From: Hoplostethus atlanticus
Lineage: Eukaryota; Chordata; Actinopteri; Trachichthyiformes; Trachichthyidae
DNA: 64,000 bases
NCBI GenBank assembly: GCA_034670405.1
Contig: JAXDDX010000052.1
Coordinates: 1,612,001 to 1,676,000, forward strand
Direction: 5' to 3'
Shown: positions 55,601 through 63,980 of the stretch, piece after piece
How positions within the stretch are numbered: the stretch's first letter is position 1
Layout: every line of letters starts with the position of its first letter
Translations under genes and position numbers: made by a program
The notes under the pieces: generated by a model
The model's database searches: none
What the model saw: only the letters and a program-made list of their open reading frames with translations
What the model was told of the DNA's origin: nothing

Positions 55601-58600
55601 TGTCCAAAATCACCAGTTCACTTTTTGTCCATTTTCTTTCAGCCTTGCGGCAGTTCCACTTTAGTCTAATAATTTCTTTAGTTCTCCAAGGTGGTCTTTG
55701 TTTAGATTCATCACACGTGGATGGTGATGCTCTAATACCGCACTACTCAACACGCGGCCCGCGGTTAATATTATTGCGGCCCTTGGTTGAATTTTTATTG
55801 TCATAGCAACTACCAATAAAAATATAATATTCTCATTTCAATGAACACAAACCATTTCTAAACTAAATTCTTAATGACCACAAGATGGCGATCGTGCATA
55901 CTGTGCTTATTTAGCAATCGTGGGATCAACAAAGAAGATAAAACAACACATGATCAGCGACAAAAACGCTCGGCGCTGGCACTGCCATTCATTTCCTATT
56001 TGGCAATTGTTGCCGTCGATCCTAGCGTCGCTGCCGCCGTCGGCGTTGTGCACCTGGGCACAGACGCTGGGTGAGCCCCTGGTGCTGCGCTCAAAGTTCA
56101 ACTACATTCAACTTTGACATTCGCGACGCTGATATCTGCGACTCGCAACCAATCACAGCACAGTGTGATATCATAACCGCGAAATTAAAAAAAAAAAACA
56201 ATGGAGGAGAAACTTGTTTTATGTGTGTCGGAGTATCCCGAGTTATACAACATGACGCTTAAATCATACCACGATCTGACTAAAAAGTCTGGCATGGAAT
56301 GATGTCGGTTTACAGATGAGACTGCCAGGTTGGTTGACAGCTTAGTATAGGTTTGTATATGCAGCCAGTCTATATTCACTTCTATGGCTGTGCTAGTATG
56401 ATCATTGGCGCTGTGGTTAGCTACGGCTGATGCGGGCTGTAGTCCGAAATTGAACTCCACTCTGAATGCTGTCATTTTAAAAACTCGACAGTGTGAAAGT
56501 AATGAATGTAATGTAATTCTCCTGGCGCTGATCATGTGAAGGGGTCGCGCTCAACCTGGTGTTGACGCCGACGCTTTGCATAGATCATGTGAAAGCCCCA
56601 ACTGTGCAGGAAGTCTAGCCTAGCCTACTCTCAAGTCATGGCAAAACGTAACATTTCTGATGAACACAGGGTATTTCAAAAAACATGGGAGGAAGAATTC
56701 GCTTTCGTTGAGGTAAATAACAAACCAATGTGCCTTCTTTGCCAGAAAACAATAGCAATACCAAAACGCTATCACAGTGACTTGGAATTACATATCCATC
56801 TGGGGGTAATTTGATGTACTCAGACCTGATTTCAATTTAATATGCCTATATTTATTTTATTAAACATTCTTGTGATTTATTGCAACAGCAATCTACACTT
56901 TTACATTTAGTGAATAAAGCCTACTTATTGTCATTTAATCATTTGATATCCATGTGGCTTGAAATAACACTATAAAATAGTTTTATATGACCAAAGAATT
57001 TGCGTTGCGGCCCTTTGACACAGCTGTATCTTGCTGTGTGGCCCTTGAGCTATGTAAAGTTGAGTAGCCCTGCTCTAATATATGATATAAAGTTCTCTGA
57101 GTGGTAAGAAAATGCTCTATGGGCATGAGCACAACACACTGTGGCAGTAAAAATAACACAATTTGATAAGTGATCAAACATAGTGGTATCAGTGGTGACG
57201 CCTTCTCCATACAATCAAGTAGATTTCTTAAGTCTAAAGTCTATACGTCTTGGAGTCTGTTTCACAGTCCACATGAAGATTGAAATCACTAAAAATAATA
57301 GTTAATAATTAAATTAGATAATAACTCAAAATCTGATGCACTTTCTTTTTTTTCATATTGAGCAGTGCAAAGTAGCGCTTTTTGTGTCCTGTGTTGAACT
57401 GATCTGAGCTGAAGTGCTCAGAGCCGTGTCCATGGGTTGGAATAGGACTGGAATATAGGACATACCAAGGCTCTGGACAGTTTCAACCAAGATCTCAAAA
57501 ATCCCTATGTAGACTCTTATCTGGTACCAGCACAAATGATAACAGTGTGCACACTTGGACATGCCATGGATATGTTCCGCCCTGATTTGTCTGTATATCT
57601 GTGTGTAGGAATCGAGCTGGACAAGCTGGATGGAGAGATGATCAAGCTTCTAGCCTGGCAGAGGATCAAGCAGCTTTTCCCTCCCAAAGCACCCAGCACT
57701 CCTCCTCCGGCCTCCACCACCCCGAAATCCCCGCCGCCACGCCCCAAAAGTAAGAAACTAACTTCCCTCTTTGTTTTCGGTCGCAAAGTGTCGGTTGTCA
57801 TTGGTTGTGAGATTGTTTGTCTAAAGGTGCAATCACGTGGTTTCCTTTGGCCCGAACTGTAGTGGAGTTTACTTTCTTTGTATTTGGTTCATTTAGGTTC
57901 ACATTACCCAATTACATGCACACCTAGGAACGTAAACAAAAGTCAGATGGTCTCACAAATAGCTTGTTCATTAGACAGAGTTTTAGGAACCTGTCATCCT
58001 GCCGGGTTAGAGTTTTGGTAGTAAATCAGATTCCATAAAAGGTCCCCTGATGATGATGATGATGATCTTCATTATCCATAATTTATTGGCAATTTCCTTC
58101 TTCCTCCTGTCATGAAAAATGGAGGCAGTAGAGGAATCTATAGAGGAAGTGACAAATCATGACCTTATACAATTGTCTGGGGCGCTAGTCATTTCAGTGA
58201 ATGTGTTCGATGAAATGCAGAGATCTTCAGGGGGTAATTCATTGATTACATGAAGTGTTAGCTGAATATAAGCATCAGTCCCAGACTACGGTTTGCCCTA
58301 GCTTCATTTATGAGTAACCGCAGGCTATGTCAGCACCGTCTTGTTCTACCCATAAAACCTTGCAATTCGGGGTTGTGTCTTGTAGTTGATTCGATTACAT
58401 TCTCACTCCTAATGAATTCCACTGCAGTTCTCTTGGAAGAGGACGGAGAGCTGCGTTTCTGGTCACCTGCCCAAACGAACGGAACTAAAGATGTAAAATA
58501 ATCTGCTCTAAACACGCTTGGTATGAACGCACCCTTAGGCTAACCAAACTTTTCCTGACAGGCCAGAAGAAGGTGCAGGCCAGAGCGGTCTTCTACCCTC

Positions 58601-60166
58601 TGACAGGAAAGGGAGACGCCGTCGGCATGTGCTATAGGACATTGTACATAGGATCTGGTAAGAAGTTCTTATTATATCACAGTAACATCCAAGCCATTCA
58701 CCCTAACTCATTCAGTGCACAAAGGATAGCTACATCTGATCCCGTGTATTGGTAAAGACATTGATGTACACAAAAGTCAGCTTGGCCCTTTAATAAAAGA
58801 CCAATATCGGCCACATCAGTTAAATCTTAGTTTACAGCATTTGCTCCTATCAACCTCTTCTTTTTTGCAGGTGCTGACATGGATGTGTGCCTTACAAACT
58901 ACGGTCATTGCAACTACGTATCGGGGAAACATGCCTGTATTTTCTACGATGAGGTGGGTGGTTTTGCTTTTTAAACCTTTAAATACATGGCTGATACTGT
59001 AGTGTACCGCATGCAATTCCATCTTTTCCTGTTCGGCATGTGAATTTGATTCATGTTCTAGTTGATGGACATGGTGTAAATGAGTTCTCTTGCGTTCCCG
59101 CTAGAATACCAAGCATTATGAGCTGCTCAACTACAGCGAGCATGGCACCACGGTGGACAACGTCCTCTATTCCTGTGACTTCTCCGAGAAGGCCTCGCCA
59201 TCTCCACCCAGCGGCCTGGTGTCCAAAGTTCAAGGCATTATCCGTGAGTCTCTTTCAGTCTCACACACATTTTGCACTCTTGGCAAAATGTGATCCTTCC
59301 AATATTTTGAGCTTTTATATCCCTTAATCATTCACGCCAACCATTGGTCATGGGTTTTTGAAGGCCGATATTTTTGGATTGAAGTTGCTGATAGCCAGCA
59401 TTTTTGCCAATATGCAATATCTTTAAATCTGACCATTTTCATGCCAAAAACATTACAAGAAACATATTCTTGTCAGGGTGGAAAAGCCTCTGAAACATCA
59501 TTTAGACCATCGGATGCTAAAACTCACCATTGAAATACTAATGAAAGTCCTTTAGGTGGGTTAGCAGCTCCTTAAAAGCATCTCCTTAAATTCGGTCATT
59601 TTTCAACCTGGACCCTATTTTCCCATAATTTTCCATCATACCGATTGATTTTGAGAAAAGTCTTGTCAATTGCTCCACTATATTTCACCCTTGCAGGTCG
59701 CAGTAAGAAGCGAGAGCAGGACGAGGGTCCCGGTTCTCTGGTGGGTTTGATGCCGGCCGGCGGGGTGATGAGCTGCCAGCCCCAGGGAGGGTCTGGACTC
59801 TCCTGCAACTGCAAGGCCAGCAGCTCCAGCCTGATCGGAGGCAGCGGGGCCGGCTGGGAGGGCACGGCGCTGCTCCACCACGGCAGCTACATCAAACTGG
59901 GCTGCCTCCAGTTCGTCTTCAGCATAACGGAGTTCGCCAGTAAGCAGCCCAAAGTGGAAGAGGCGACCATTACCACCGCCAGTTGCACCAGCACCGCCGC
60001 CGCCGCCGCCGCCACCACCACCACCGCCACCACCACCACCACCACCACCATGGCACCACCACCGAACACTGCCACAGTCAGCAGCCCTTCCAGCCAGGAT
60101 GAGGCGGATAAAGAGACTCTCCCTTCCCACCAAGTGCCCGTACTGCGCTCCAACTCTGTTCCGTAG
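46594..60166 (+). CDS. phf12: PHD finger protein 12 (Pf1), complete, 15 coding exons
   Basis: A nuclear scaffold of the Sin3/HDAC corepressor complex that also contacts MRG15 and TLE-type corepressors (family knowledge). Exons: 46594-46659, 46934-47115, 49142-49214, 49472-49928, 50647-50767, 50895-51027, 51199-51363, 52016-52159, 52488-53229, 54515-54634, 57609-57749, 58562-58657, 58871-58953, 59105-59243, 59697-60166. The joined frame is 3132 nt or 1043 aa, versus 1004 aa in human. The start [19 protein letters not shown] matches the human start. PHD1 uses C59, C62, C71, C74, H79, C82, C99, C102. PHD2 uses C295, C298, C310, C313, H318, C321, C336, H339. An FHA domain lies at about 795-870. 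The C-terminus ends PVLRSNSVP as in human. The serine/proline-rich middle (exon 52488-53229) is divergent. All splice phases agree and no stops are seen. Confidence 0.95.
46934..47115 (+). CDS. phf12: phf12 exon 2: basic region and PHD1, first part
   Basis: Acceptor TTTTGCAG, donor TG|GTAAGT, phase 0 to 2. It encodes [20 protein letters not shown], then [18 protein letters not shown] and [15 protein letters not shown]. It carries six of the eight zinc ligands of the first PHD finger. Confidence 0.95.
47177..47695 (-). other. Antisense open frame of 172 codons in phf12 intron 2
   Basis: Begins [19 protein letters not shown], with [19 protein letters not shown] inside. No domain recognised, no signal peptide or membrane span. 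Composition is not low-complexity and is similar to the flanks. A frame of this length is expected about once by chance in a window this size, so coding status is doubtful. Confidence 0.2.
47700..49141. other. phf12 intron 2 remainder
   Basis: I see no exon, repeat family or structured RNA. The first part (47700-48120) has somewhat more CpG than the rest and may be an extension of the promoter-proximal region. Confidence 0.4.
49142..49214 (+). CDS. phf12: phf12 exon 3: PHD1, second part
   Basis: Acceptor CTTCCCACAG, donor AAAAAG|GTGAGT, phase 2 to 0. It encodes [20 protein letters not shown] then VRKK. The WMCHRC motif supplies the last two zinc ligands. Confidence 0.95.
49472..49928 (+). 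CDS. phf12: phf12 exon 4: linker and Sin3/MRG-interaction region
   Basis: Acceptor CCCTTAG, donor CCAG|GTTAGT, phase 0 to 1. It begins [20 protein letters not shown]. It includes a GC-rich low-complexity part not seen in human, then [12 protein letters not shown] and an acidic stretch. It ends in the highly conserved [20 protein letters not shown], then [12 protein letters not shown]. In Pf1 the segment between the PHD fingers carries corepressor contacts. Confidence 0.94.
50040..50480 (+). repeat. Dispersed repeat family B copy in phf12 intron 4
   Basis: It has TTATTCCTGTGGATAACTGG, AAACATCAATGGTAAACATC, GGATGCAATGCAGCCACAAT and AGGGGCGTGGCTGCGATTGA, matching 24405-24840 and the reverse of 10620-10780. 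Confidence 0.55.
50647..50767 (+). CDS. phf12: phf12 exon 5: nuclear-localisation-like basic patch and start of PHD2
   Basis: Acceptor ATCTCCAG, donor GCAG|GTTAGT, phase 1 to 2. It encodes [19 protein letters not shown], then [20 protein letters not shown]. The KRRRK patch is a plausible NLS, and CFSC gives the first two ligands of PHD2. Confidence 0.94.
50895..51027 (+). CDS. phf12: phf12 exon 6: PHD2
   Basis: Acceptor TCTCCTAG, donor GTG|GTAAGA, phase 2 to 0. It encodes [20 protein letters not shown], then [20 protein letters not shown] and VEHLV. It supplies the remaining zinc ligands of the second PHD finger. Confidence 0.95.
51199..51363 (+). CDS. phf12: phf12 exon 7
   Basis: Acceptor TTATCCAG, donor AAG|GTAAGA, phase 0 to 0. 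It encodes [20 protein letters not shown], then [18 protein letters not shown], matching the human segment RCQVFDRFQD...VKVDFLNRIH. Confidence 0.93.
51364..52015. other. phf12 intron 7, nothing recognised
   Basis: Plain intron with no repeat or exon I can identify. Confidence 0.5.
52016..52159 (+). CDS. phf12: phf12 exon 8
   Basis: Acceptor GATTCAG, donor GAG|GTAAGC, phase 0 to 0. It encodes [20 protein letters not shown], then [17 protein letters not shown] and TEAEQQE, which align to human PHF12. Confidence 0.93.
52488..53229 (+). CDS. phf12: phf12 exon 9: long Ser/Pro-rich middle region
   Basis: Acceptor TTGGACAG, donor GCAG|GTAAGG, 742 nt, phase 0 to 1. It starts [17 protein letters not shown], as in human (WLCSVVALQCSILKHLS), and contains [11 protein letters not shown]. 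It then diverges into low-complexity Ser/Pro/Thr sequence with scattered Cys ([17 protein letters not shown]). The long open frame is coherent, and no domain is recognised. Confidence 0.92.
53230..54514. other. phf12 intron 9, nothing recognised
   Basis: AT-rich intron. I cannot assign any element or exon here. Confidence 0.5.
54515..54634 (+). CDS. phf12: phf12 exon 10
   Basis: Acceptor CTCTGCAG, donor GGGG|GTATGT, 120 nt, phase 1 to 1. It encodes [20 protein letters not shown], then [20 protein letters not shown]. It aligns loosely with the human MVDLTNSLRAF segment. A MITE and a LINE/hAT nest follow in the intron. Confidence 0.88.
54726..54950 (+). repeat. MITE family A copy in phf12 intron 10
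   Basis: It begins TAGGGTTTGACCCATATGTG and contains TATTTTTGGATTGATATT, TAGACAACCAGTGCAGCATT, TTGGAGGTGGATGACACTGA and ATATATCAGTCCAGC. Confidence 0.65.
55738..57072 (+). mobile_element. hAT element, 1335 bp, with 8-bp target duplication
   Basis: The ends CCGCACTACTCAAC and GTTGAGTAGCCCTG are inverted with a few mismatches. They are flanked by CTCTAATA at 55730-55737 and 57073-57080. It contains GCGGCCC words near both ends and an N-terminal transposase frame at 56638-56814. It is too short for a full transposase, so it is non-autonomous. Confidence 0.85.
56638..56814 (+). pseudogene. Truncated hAT transposase N-terminus (BED-like)
   Basis: A 58-codon frame [20 protein letters not shown], then [20 protein letters not shown] and [12 protein letters not shown] before a stop. 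The C-x2-C with a following histidine pair and the KPMCLLC context are typical of the ZBED-like hAT transposase start. The catalytic part is missing. Confidence 0.65.
57609..57749 (+). CDS. phf12: phf12 exon 11
   Basis: Acceptor GTGTGTAG, donor AAAA|GTAAGA, 141 nt, phase 1 to 1. It encodes [19 protein letters not shown], then [17 protein letters not shown] and a proline-rich end. Human has [20 protein letters not shown]. Confidence 0.92.
57750..58561. other. phf12 intron 11, nothing recognised
   Basis: Only a short GAT repeat near 58047-58067. No exon or element identified. Confidence 0.5.
58562..58657 (+). CDS. phf12: phf12 exon 12: start of FHA region
   Basis: Acceptor CCTGACAG, donor CTG|GTAAGA, 96 nt, phase 1 to 1. 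It encodes [19 protein letters not shown], then [14 protein letters not shown], matching the human [15 protein letters not shown] segment. Confidence 0.93.
58745..58830 (+). repeat. MITE family A, right-end fragment
   Basis: TAATAAAAGACCAATATCGG then CCACATCAGTTAAATCTTAG is the right end only. It lies in phf12 intron 12, just upstream of the FHA core exon. Confidence 0.45.
58871..58953 (+). CDS. phf12: phf12 exon 13: FHA core
   Basis: Acceptor TTTTGCAG, donor GAG|GTGGGT, 83 nt, phase 1 to 0. It encodes [20 protein letters not shown], then ACIFYDE, identical to human as recalled. The SGKHACI block is the phosphothreonine-binding-type FHA motif SxxH. Confidence 0.95.
59105..59243 (+). CDS. phf12: phf12 exon 14: end of FHA
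   Basis: Acceptor CCGCTAG, donor ATCC|GTGAGT, 139 nt, phase 0 to 1. It encodes [20 protein letters not shown], then [17 protein letters not shown] and SKVQGII, nearly identical to human through LYSCDFSEK. Confidence 0.95.
59335..59580 (+). repeat. MITE family A, long variant in phf12 intron 14
   Basis: TCATGGGTTTTTGAAGGCCG, ATATCTTTAAATCTGACCAT, TTCTTGTCAGGGTGGAAAAG and GGTGGGTTAGCAGCTCC. It ends close to the last phf12 exon. Confidence 0.65.
59697..60166 (+). CDS. phf12: phf12 exon 15: C-terminus with Ala/Thr run
   Basis: Acceptor CCTTGCAG, stop TAG at 60164-60166. It contains [20 protein letters not shown], then [20 protein letters not shown] and [10 protein letters not shown], as in human. 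A GCC/ACC trinucleotide run follows, coding Ala then Thr at about residues 987-1005 and absent from human. The end is PVLRSNSVP, conserved with human. Confidence 0.95.
59994..60049 (+). repeat. phf12: Coding GCC/ACC trinucleotide repeat
   Basis: A run of GCC then ACC codons with a few variants, giving Ala then Thr in the phf12 C-terminal region. On the minus strand it reads as long glycine/valine frames that are shadows. Confidence 0.85.
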
Positions 60167-60905
60167 CCCATAGAGGAAGTCCCTCCTTTTGTTTTGCACC
60201 TTCTTTCGAGTCACAATGAAGGGAAAGCTGCACAGCTGGTTGGTCAACAGGGAAAATAATGTTTATTTTTTCATTTTAATGGTTTGTACCTTTGCATGAA
60301 CTTGAAGTATTATTGACAATCTCTTTCTGTTTTTTGAATGACTGACTGTAACCTTTTGTTCACTTAAGACCATTGGGACTTTGAGCAAAACATTATTTAC
60401 CTACGCTCAATTTTCTTTTAGCCAGTATAGTAGTTATGTATGGTGTAACATTACCTTATTTGTCAGTCAGCCATTTAGCACAAACCTTTTATTTTGTAGT
60501 ATTGAAGTCCATACAATATAATTTCTTTTGCTGCTTTTGCACCACAGGTAGCTATATATGTATGAAAACATACATGCTTATACACTATTATATGTATATA
60601 TTATGTAAATATATACAATTCAGTGCCTCTCGATTGGAGAAACATTGGATTTCATGTAGATTTACCATTTTTGGTTTTTAACTGTACAGTCCATCATGGA
60701 ATTTGTGATACCGAGTAGAGTAACAGAAGTTTTGTGATAAAACTTGTTCTTAGTCTGTACTTTCCGCCGTAGTCCATCTGTAAATAGCATATTGTTTTAG
60801 CACTCATTTTAACATCTCGTGCTGCTCTGTATATAAGCACTCTTTGTCTGTACCTGCTTGTCTGTTAAAACATGTAAATACAGAAAGATTTTCTAAGAAC
60901 AAAGT
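60167..60905 (+). other. phf12: phf12 3' untranslated region (end approximate)
   Basis: AT-rich sequence after the stop. I find no canonical AATAAA. A weak AATACA variant at 60877-60882, followed by a TGT-rich stretch, may mark the end. The extent is an estimate bounded by the dhrs13 start. Confidence 0.4.
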
Positions 60906-60993
60906 TAATAATGCATCTGTCGCCTGTGTTGATTCCACCTTCCTGAAACGTTTGCGGGTACGCTCACGTCGCTAAGAGACAGCAGTGTTGCAT

Positions 60994-61005
60994 GGGAATT
61001 GTAAC
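60994..61005 (+). promoter_or_regulatory. Possible GFY/ZNF143-type promoter motif
   Basis: GGGAATTGTAAC resembles the reverse complement of the vertebrate promoter motif ACTACAATTCCC (10 of 12 bases). It lies about 190 bp upstream of the dhrs13 ATG in a short gap next to a CACGTC. This is a motif match only. Confidence 0.3.
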
Positions 61006-61195
61006 TGGGGCAAAATCAATGCAAATAGACTGTCGGGTACATAAGTAAGATCCAGGGCAAAGTTCAACTTCATGGTGTAAACTGACAAAGCCTGCACTGT
61101 TGGCATACCAGGAAATGGGTGTGACCCATTTCACAAGCACAAGTTCTCATTTCCTCAGCACAACCGTATTCTGTGAGGAGTTGAGGTCGAGAACC

Positions 61196-61322
61196 ATGTC
61201 TACCCTCCTGTTGGTGGTGGGTGTCGTCGTAGGGGTCGCCTATATCTTCCGTCACATTGTGGTGAAAGGAAAGCAATGCACAAGCAAAGCAAAGCTGCAC
61301 GGGAAAACTGTGATTGTGACAG
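61196..61322 (+). CDS. dhrs13: dhrs13 exon 1
   Basis: It runs from the ATG to donor GACAG|GTAAGA, 127 nt, phase 1 out. It encodes the membrane anchor [18 protein letters not shown] and ends GKTVIVTG at the first cofactor-binding strand. Confidence 0.9.
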
Positions 61323-63749
61323 GTAAGACATTCCTCTTCAGGGTGGGAGAAGTCAAACACACCTGCTTTTTTTGTTTGTTTCTAGCTTTACTGGCATACA
61401 TTGACTGCATGCTGGTAGTTTTGTCAGTGTAGTATGCATTGCAACCCCAGTTCCAGTAAGTATTATGCATGAATGGAAGAGAAGCATTTCAGCAATTAGG
61501 GTGTTTTCACATATAGTTCTCTTTAAATGAACTAAACTCAGTTCTCTAAGTGGACCAGAAAGTGAACCAACTGGAAAAAGAACTGTTCTCTTTGCAACCA
61601 CACTGGATGTTCACTATGATGTCAACAGCTCCATGTACTAGTAGGTTACTGGATAAGCTAAATAGTAATCTACAGTGGGCTAGGATGAAAGTGAAGCCAA
61701 GTAAGTCTAGGAGTATTTCTATTGTTAAAGGGAAGGTAGTAGACAAGAAGATTTTCATAGATGAGGTGGTGCCAACAGTGAAAGAAACCGATCAAAAGCT
61801 TAGGAAGATGGTACGACGCAAGCCTCAGTGATGAGGGTCAATTTCAGCAGTTGAGGCAGGAAATGATACAACGCATTTCAGGTATAGACAAGTCAGGGCT
61901 CCCAGGAAAGTTACAATTGTGGTGTCTGCAGTTTGGATTGTTGCCTCGGCTGATGTGGCCGCTGACCGTGTATGAGGTTCCCCTATCTAACTGTGCCAAT
62001 GGAGATAGTTATCACTAGGCGATAGCAGAATTTTGTATTAGAGACTGATATTTTATGTAGCAATTTTACCGATACTGATACCGAGAATTGATGATTTTTT
62101 AAAATGATAATCATAGCAATTACTTTTTGAATGATTATTATTAATTGGTAAGGGGCAAAATGTAGTCTTAGTCTTCCATAGTCATGAAATTCAGGGTAGT
62201 ATTTTCATCTCTTATTTTCACATATTCTGGACATTCAAAAAAAAAAAAAATGCAATTCTGTCTTTTCCCTGTTCACCCATAGGAAGTAACACGGGCATTG
62301 GGAAGACCACAGCCATCGATCTGGCCAAGAGAGGAGCCAGGGTTATTCTGGCCTGTCGCAGTAAGCAGAGAGGAGAAGCTGCTCTTGCTGAAGTCAAGAG
62401 GGTGAGAAGAGATCTAGGGGTTAGCAGCTCTTTAAGGCAGGGTGACCCCCCCCCCGCCCCCCCCCCCCATGTATTCAATGGTAGAGGGAACTCTGGAATA
62501 ATTAAGAATATATCAACATATTTGAACAGTTAAATGAACGAAATGTGCAAAGGAAATATAGAAAATATCTTCATCCAATCAGGGGTGGATGACATATATA
62601 TTAAATAAAAGATCAATACTGGCAAACTGATATATCGGTCTGACCCCGTAATAACACTATCAATCATTTATGTATCTCTCACAGGAGAGTGGGAACAATG
62701 AGGTGGTGTTCATGCAGTTGGATCTGGGGAGTCTGAAGTCGGTTCGCTGCTTTGCTGAAACCTTCCTGAAGACTGAACCCAGACTGGACCAGCTCATCAA
62801 CAACGCAGGTGAGGATATTTATGTCCTTATTAACTTATCAAAGATACTGTTATACAGTGGACAGAGGTCACAAGGACGACGGCAATATGGACAAAAAATC
62901 CCTTTGCCATCTTTTTTTGGAATATTGTGATCGGGATAAAGCAAGACATCATCAGCCAATGGGTTGAGCTGTAGAGGATGACATCAAGGGTTTGCAGGTC
63001 GGGGAGGTAGTAGACACGTTTAGGTTTTCTTTGCGCAAGCAAATTCTGTTCTTAGCAACAGAAGGCTTCATTTCTAGACAGGACTGAAGCATCAGCTAAA
63101 GGAGTGTTTTTGGTTTTCTTTGCTGGGGTGCCAAGCACTTTTTTGGCTGGTTCTGTACCTATACTGGAAAAGGTAACATTGGAAGTGCCTTCAGGATATT
63201 ACTGCCTTCAGTGCCTTTGTGTGTCACCACTGGCCACGCCCATCAGACACAGCCACAGCAAATGCTACATGCCTCAAAACCTCCCCATCATTATTGAAAA
63301 ACCTGCTCATCAGGGTTTGTAGGTTTTGACATTTGGCAATTTGATTATATTTGACATTGTGGGCAGTTCTTTTGGTGCTGGAAATGGGGTTTAAGCATTT
63401 AAGTTACACATTTTTGTTGCAGGGATTTACATGCAGGGTAAAACTGAGGATGGTCTGGGGATGATGTTCGGCGTCAACCACATCGGTCATTTCCTGTTAA
63501 CAAACCTGCTGCTGGACCGGCTGAAGGAGTGCGGCCCAAGCCGGGTGGTCAACGTGTCATCCGTCGGCCATAACTTTGGAACCATTGACTTTGACTGCCT
63601 GAACACTCACAAAGCTTTGGGGTTGGGAAACTCGTTCATGGACGTGTTGAAGATCTACTCTCACAGCAAGTTATGCAACGTCCTCTTCACCCACGAGCTG
63701 GCCAAGAGGCTGCAGGGCACCAAGGTCACCTGCTACAGCCTCCATCCAG
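61196..63749 (+). CDS. dhrs13: DHRS13-type short-chain dehydrogenase (3'-partial, 4 exons)
   Basis: A classical SDR of the retinol-dehydrogenase-like group, probably a membrane-anchored NAD(P)-dependent oxidoreductase; the substrate is not established. Exons: 61196-61322, 62283-62401, 62685-62808, 63423-63749. Phases join and 232 codons are present (human protein about 377). The N-terminal hydrophobic segment at residues 3-20 ([15 protein letters not shown]) is a likely signal anchor. The cofactor motif TGSNTGIG spans 42-49, and R68 after strand 2 suggests NADP(H). D95, NNAG (121-124), N142 in NHIG, S169/S170 in NVSS and Y202-x3-K206 (YSHSK) give a complete catalytic set. ESGNNEV is shared with human DHRS13. 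The first ATG has context GAACCATGT. The remaining exons lie past the window. The alternative is another RDH11-14-like paralogue, but the synteny with phf12 favours DHRS13. Confidence 0.88.
61323..62282. other. dhrs13 intron 1
   Basis: No exon seen. 62010-62130 (ACCGATACTGATACCGAGAA) may be a MITE family A remnant. The rest is plain. Confidence 0.45.
62283..62401 (+). CDS. dhrs13: dhrs13 exon 2: Rossmann cofactor motif
   Basis: Acceptor ACCCATAG, donor AGG|GTGAGA, 119 nt, phase 1 to 0. It encodes [19 protein letters not shown], then [20 protein letters not shown]. Confidence 0.93.
62410..62655. repeat. MITE family A fragments and C run in dhrs13 intron 2
   Basis: GGTTAGCAGCTCTTTAAGGC, AGGGTGACCC then a C run at 62446-62469, and a right end GGGGTGGATGACATATATAT...ATATATCGGTCTGACCCC ending near 62650. 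Confidence 0.55.
62685..62808 (+). CDS. dhrs13: dhrs13 exon 3
   Basis: Acceptor TCTCACAG, donor GCAG|GTGAGG, 124 nt, phase 0 to 1. It encodes [20 protein letters not shown], then [20 protein letters not shown] and AG, including the NNAG motif. Confidence 0.93.
62809..63422. other. dhrs13 intron 3, nothing recognised
   Basis: Open frames here are short and unsupported. No element identified. Confidence 0.45.
63423..63749 (+). CDS. dhrs13: dhrs13 exon 4: catalytic region
   Basis: Acceptor TTGTTGCAG, donor CCAG|GTCAGT, 327 nt, phase 1 to 1. It encodes [20 protein letters not shown], then [33 protein letters not shown] and VTCYSLHPG. It holds all catalytic residues. Confidence 0.93.
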
Positions 63750-63833
63750 GTCAGTGTCGTCCGACGACAATGTATCCCACCACGGGACACTTGCACAGCA
63801 ATGGAGATGGTCATGAAACAGGGTTTTGTTGTA

Positions 63834-63980
63834 CAGCGGATCCCAAAGTGGGGTCATTGAGGGGGTTCACAAGGACATGACATTTTGTTGCACATCAATC
63901 CTTCATATGGGGTTCTATGGAACAAAATCGTATTTATAAAAAAAAAAAATAAAAATAAAATAAAGCTTTGGGAACCCCTG
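63834..63980. repeat. hAT-like MITE after dhrs13 exon 4
   Basis: The ends CAGCGGATCCCAAAGTGGGG and GCTTTGGGAACCCCTG are inverted. The flanks TTGTTGTA (63826-63833) and TTGTAGTA (63981-63988) match in seven of eight bases. Related to the copy at 40318-40517. Confidence 0.65.

Larger units (their letters stand above)
55260..57335 (-). mobile_element. L2-type LINE relic, antisense, split by a hAT element
   Basis: On the minus strand from about 57335 a frame reads [11 protein letters not shown] then [18 protein letters not shown], resembling the endonuclease GDFNxHVD block of L2-type LINEs. It resumes past the hAT at 55737 with weaker similarity. Mutations break every frame. Confidence 0.45.

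Noticed and set aside
59678..60247. A 189-codon minus-strand frame with a long glycine run
   Set aside because: Shadow of phf12 exon 15 and its GCC/ACC repeat.
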